Source of the DNA: JBBQSF01 sp038214085
GTDB lineage: Bacteria > Bacteroidota > Bacteroidia > Bacteroidales > CG2-30-32-10
Length of the DNA: 24,085 bases
Assembly: GCA_038214085.1 (NCBI GenBank)
Contig: JBBQSF010000035.1
Span: forward strand, 1 to 24,085
Reading direction: 5' to 3'
The notes under the pieces were generated by a model. It did not search any database and was not told the origin of the DNA. It saw only the letters and a program-made list of their open reading frames with translations. Below are positions 22,787 to 24,085 of this stretch, in pieces. A program made the position numbers and the translations under genes. Numbering within the stretch: position 1 is the first letter of the stretch; each line of letters starts with the position of its first letter.

Positions 22787-24085
22787 TTACTTTTCAATTT
22801 TCATTTTCACAAAAGTCTTGTCGTTCATCACTTCTAGTGCTTTCTGATAGACATCATCAATAGCTGAAGAAATTATAAAATATGTATTAATATCCCACAA
22901 TCCCCTGCCAATATTGGCTTTAAGCTGGTTTGTTATAAACTCTTTCGACAATTCCATACCCGGATCATCTTTCTTTACGCCTTCTGCTTCAGCATATTCA
23001 GCAAATTTTTTCAGAAAATCTTCATCAACTATAAAGTTTTTGATAAAGTCATCTACCTTGTTGTATTTTGTTTTTAAACTATCGCGAGATTTATCCAGAA
23101 ACTGCAAAGAATACTGATAAATAAGCCCTTTACGTATAAGTTTAGTATAATAATCAGAAATTTTCGAAGTATCGGCAGGAACAAAAATATCGGGCATGAT
23201 GCCGCCGCCACCATAAACCAGTCGTTTATTGGGTGTGTAATATTTCAGCGAATCCGGAAATTTAATACTGTCGGGATGAATGTATTCGCCGTTTTTGTAG
23301 CGATCCGTAAGATCCTTGAAATATTTTTCAACTCCTTCGTTGTAAGGTTTCTGAATGCATCTGCCTGTTGGTGTATGATAGCGTGCTGTTGTAAGACGTA
23401 TCATGGTACCGTCGGGAAGATTGAACGGACGCTGTACGAGTCCTTTTCCAAACGATCTGCGGCCTATAACCAGACCCCTGTCCCAATCCTGAACGGCACC
23501 AGAAACAATTTCGCTCGCAGAAGCTGATCCTTCATCAATTAAAACAATAAGTTTTCCTTTTTCAAAACTTCCGGCAGCAGTAGCAAACGATTTTTGCATA
23601 GGGCTGTTCTGACCTTCGGTATAAACAACGAGTTTGTCTTTTGCAAGAAATTCGTCTGCAAGATCAATGGCTGTATTTAAGTATCCACCGCCATTACCGC
23701 GAAGGTCGAGGATCAGGCTTTTCATTCCTTTAGTTTTCAGATTAGTCATTGATTCAGCAAATTCATTCATGGTGGTTGCACCAAAACGGTTTAGTTTAAT
23801 ATAACCAATATCAGTTGTTGCCATATACGTTGCATCAATGCTGTTGATAGGAATTTTATCTCTTGTGATCGTATAATCTATCAGTTCCTTTAAACCTTTG
23901 CGCTTAATTGTAACTTTTACTTTGGAGCCTTTATCGCCTCTTAGATGTTTAAACACCCATGCATTATTTATTTTACTTCCTGTTGCATCCTCGTTGTCAA
24001 TTTTCACAATGCGATCTCCGGGCATAATTCCGAGTTTTTCCGATGGACCGCCCTGAGTTGGAGTTACAACCATTATAGTATCTTT
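22787..24085 (-). CDS. Carboxy-terminal processing protease, peptidase S41 (5' end beyond the window)
   Basis: This is the C-terminal 432 or so codons of a tail-specific serine protease; the reading frame stays open to the window edge, so the N-terminus is missing. Counting from the Met at 24073, residues 1-60 are the end of a PDZ domain (GPSEKLGIMPGDRIVKIDN). The S41 catalytic domain follows with DLRGNGGG (123-130), the nucleophile region IDEGSASASEIVSG (probable Ser185) and the general-base FGKGLVQ (Lys210, 25 residues later as in known CtpA/Tsp enzymes). A C-terminal helical extension of about 130 residues is common in Bacteroidota homologues. It is likely periplasmic, cleaving proteins from their C-termini. 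Confidence 0.92.
   Translation of the reverse strand, partial: KDTIMVVTPTQGGPSEKLGIMPGDRIVKIDNEDATGSKINNAWVFKHLRGDKGSKVKVTIKRKGLKELIDYTITRDKIPINSIDATYMATTDIGYIKLNRFGATTMNEFAESMTNLKTKGMKSLILDLRGNGGGYLNTAIDLADEFLAKDKLVVYTEGQNSPMQKSFATAAGSFEKGKLIVLIDEGSASASEIVSGAVQDWDRGLVIGRRSFGKGLVQRPFNLPDGTMIRLTTARYHTPTGRCIQKPYNEGVEKYFKDLTDRYKNGEYIHPDSIKFPDSLKYYTPNKRLVYGGGGIMPDIFVPADTSKISDYYTKLIRKGLIYQYSLQFLDKSRDSLKTKYNKVDDFIKNFIVDEDFLKKFAEYAEAEGVKKDDPGMELSKEFITNQLKANIGRGLWDINTYFIISSAIDDVYQKALEVMNDKTFVKMKIEK

Overview
This window comes from a low-GC member of the Bacteroidota. The evidence is a secreted protease with a C-terminal type IX secretion (Por) sorting domain, signal peptides ending in A-Q, SSC-type lipoboxes, a tRNA gene without an encoded CCA, and promoters matching the phylum's TTTG-N19/20-TAnnTTTG consensus. 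I cannot place it more finely. Most genes are ordinary chromosomal genes; no integrase, transposase, phage or CRISPR gene is visible.

Left part (1-8,400). A tRNA-Arg(TCT) on the minus strand is preceded on its 5' side by three tandem copies (71, 71 and 70 bp) of its own 5' half, each with a small palindrome inserted in the D-loop. Leftward genes follow: an ABC-F ATPase (Uup type) and a DbpA-type RNA helicase with a terminator-like hairpin in its leader. The DbpA-type gene is divergent from a RhlE-type helicase. Next come a formylglycine-generating-enzyme-like protein lacking one catalytic cysteine, the 23S rRNA methyltransferase RlmF, and a two-gene secreted unit of a papain-like cysteine protease plus a small partner protein.

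Middle (8,600-17,400). An unknown secreted protein is followed by a decayed tRNA-Arg(TCT) copy carrying the same 20-bp palindrome at the same D-loop position. A leftward stress cluster occupies the rest: AraC-type regulator, tandem universal stress protein (USP), short hibernation factor (HPF), second tandem USP, an amino-acid permease fused to two USP-like domains, a conserved-TM-helix membrane protein and an MscS channel. It looks like a stasis, osmotic or energy-stress module. A frameshifted fragment of the secreted-protein gene lies on its far side, so the cluster is bracketed by direct repeats.

Right part (17,500-24,085). MurQ (peptidoglycan recycling) is followed by a rightward four-gene unit with a good promoter: lipoprotein, conserved hypothetical protein, serine hydrolase lipoprotein and DNA-3-methyladenine glycosylase I. 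Two leftward genes close the window: a membrane-anchored metallo-beta-lactamase-fold hydrolase and a carboxy-terminal processing protease cut by the window edge.

The most unusual signals are the tRNA-half repeats and the palindrome-interrupted tRNA copy. The attenuator-like DbpA leader, the protease and partner pair, and the composition of the stress cluster come next.
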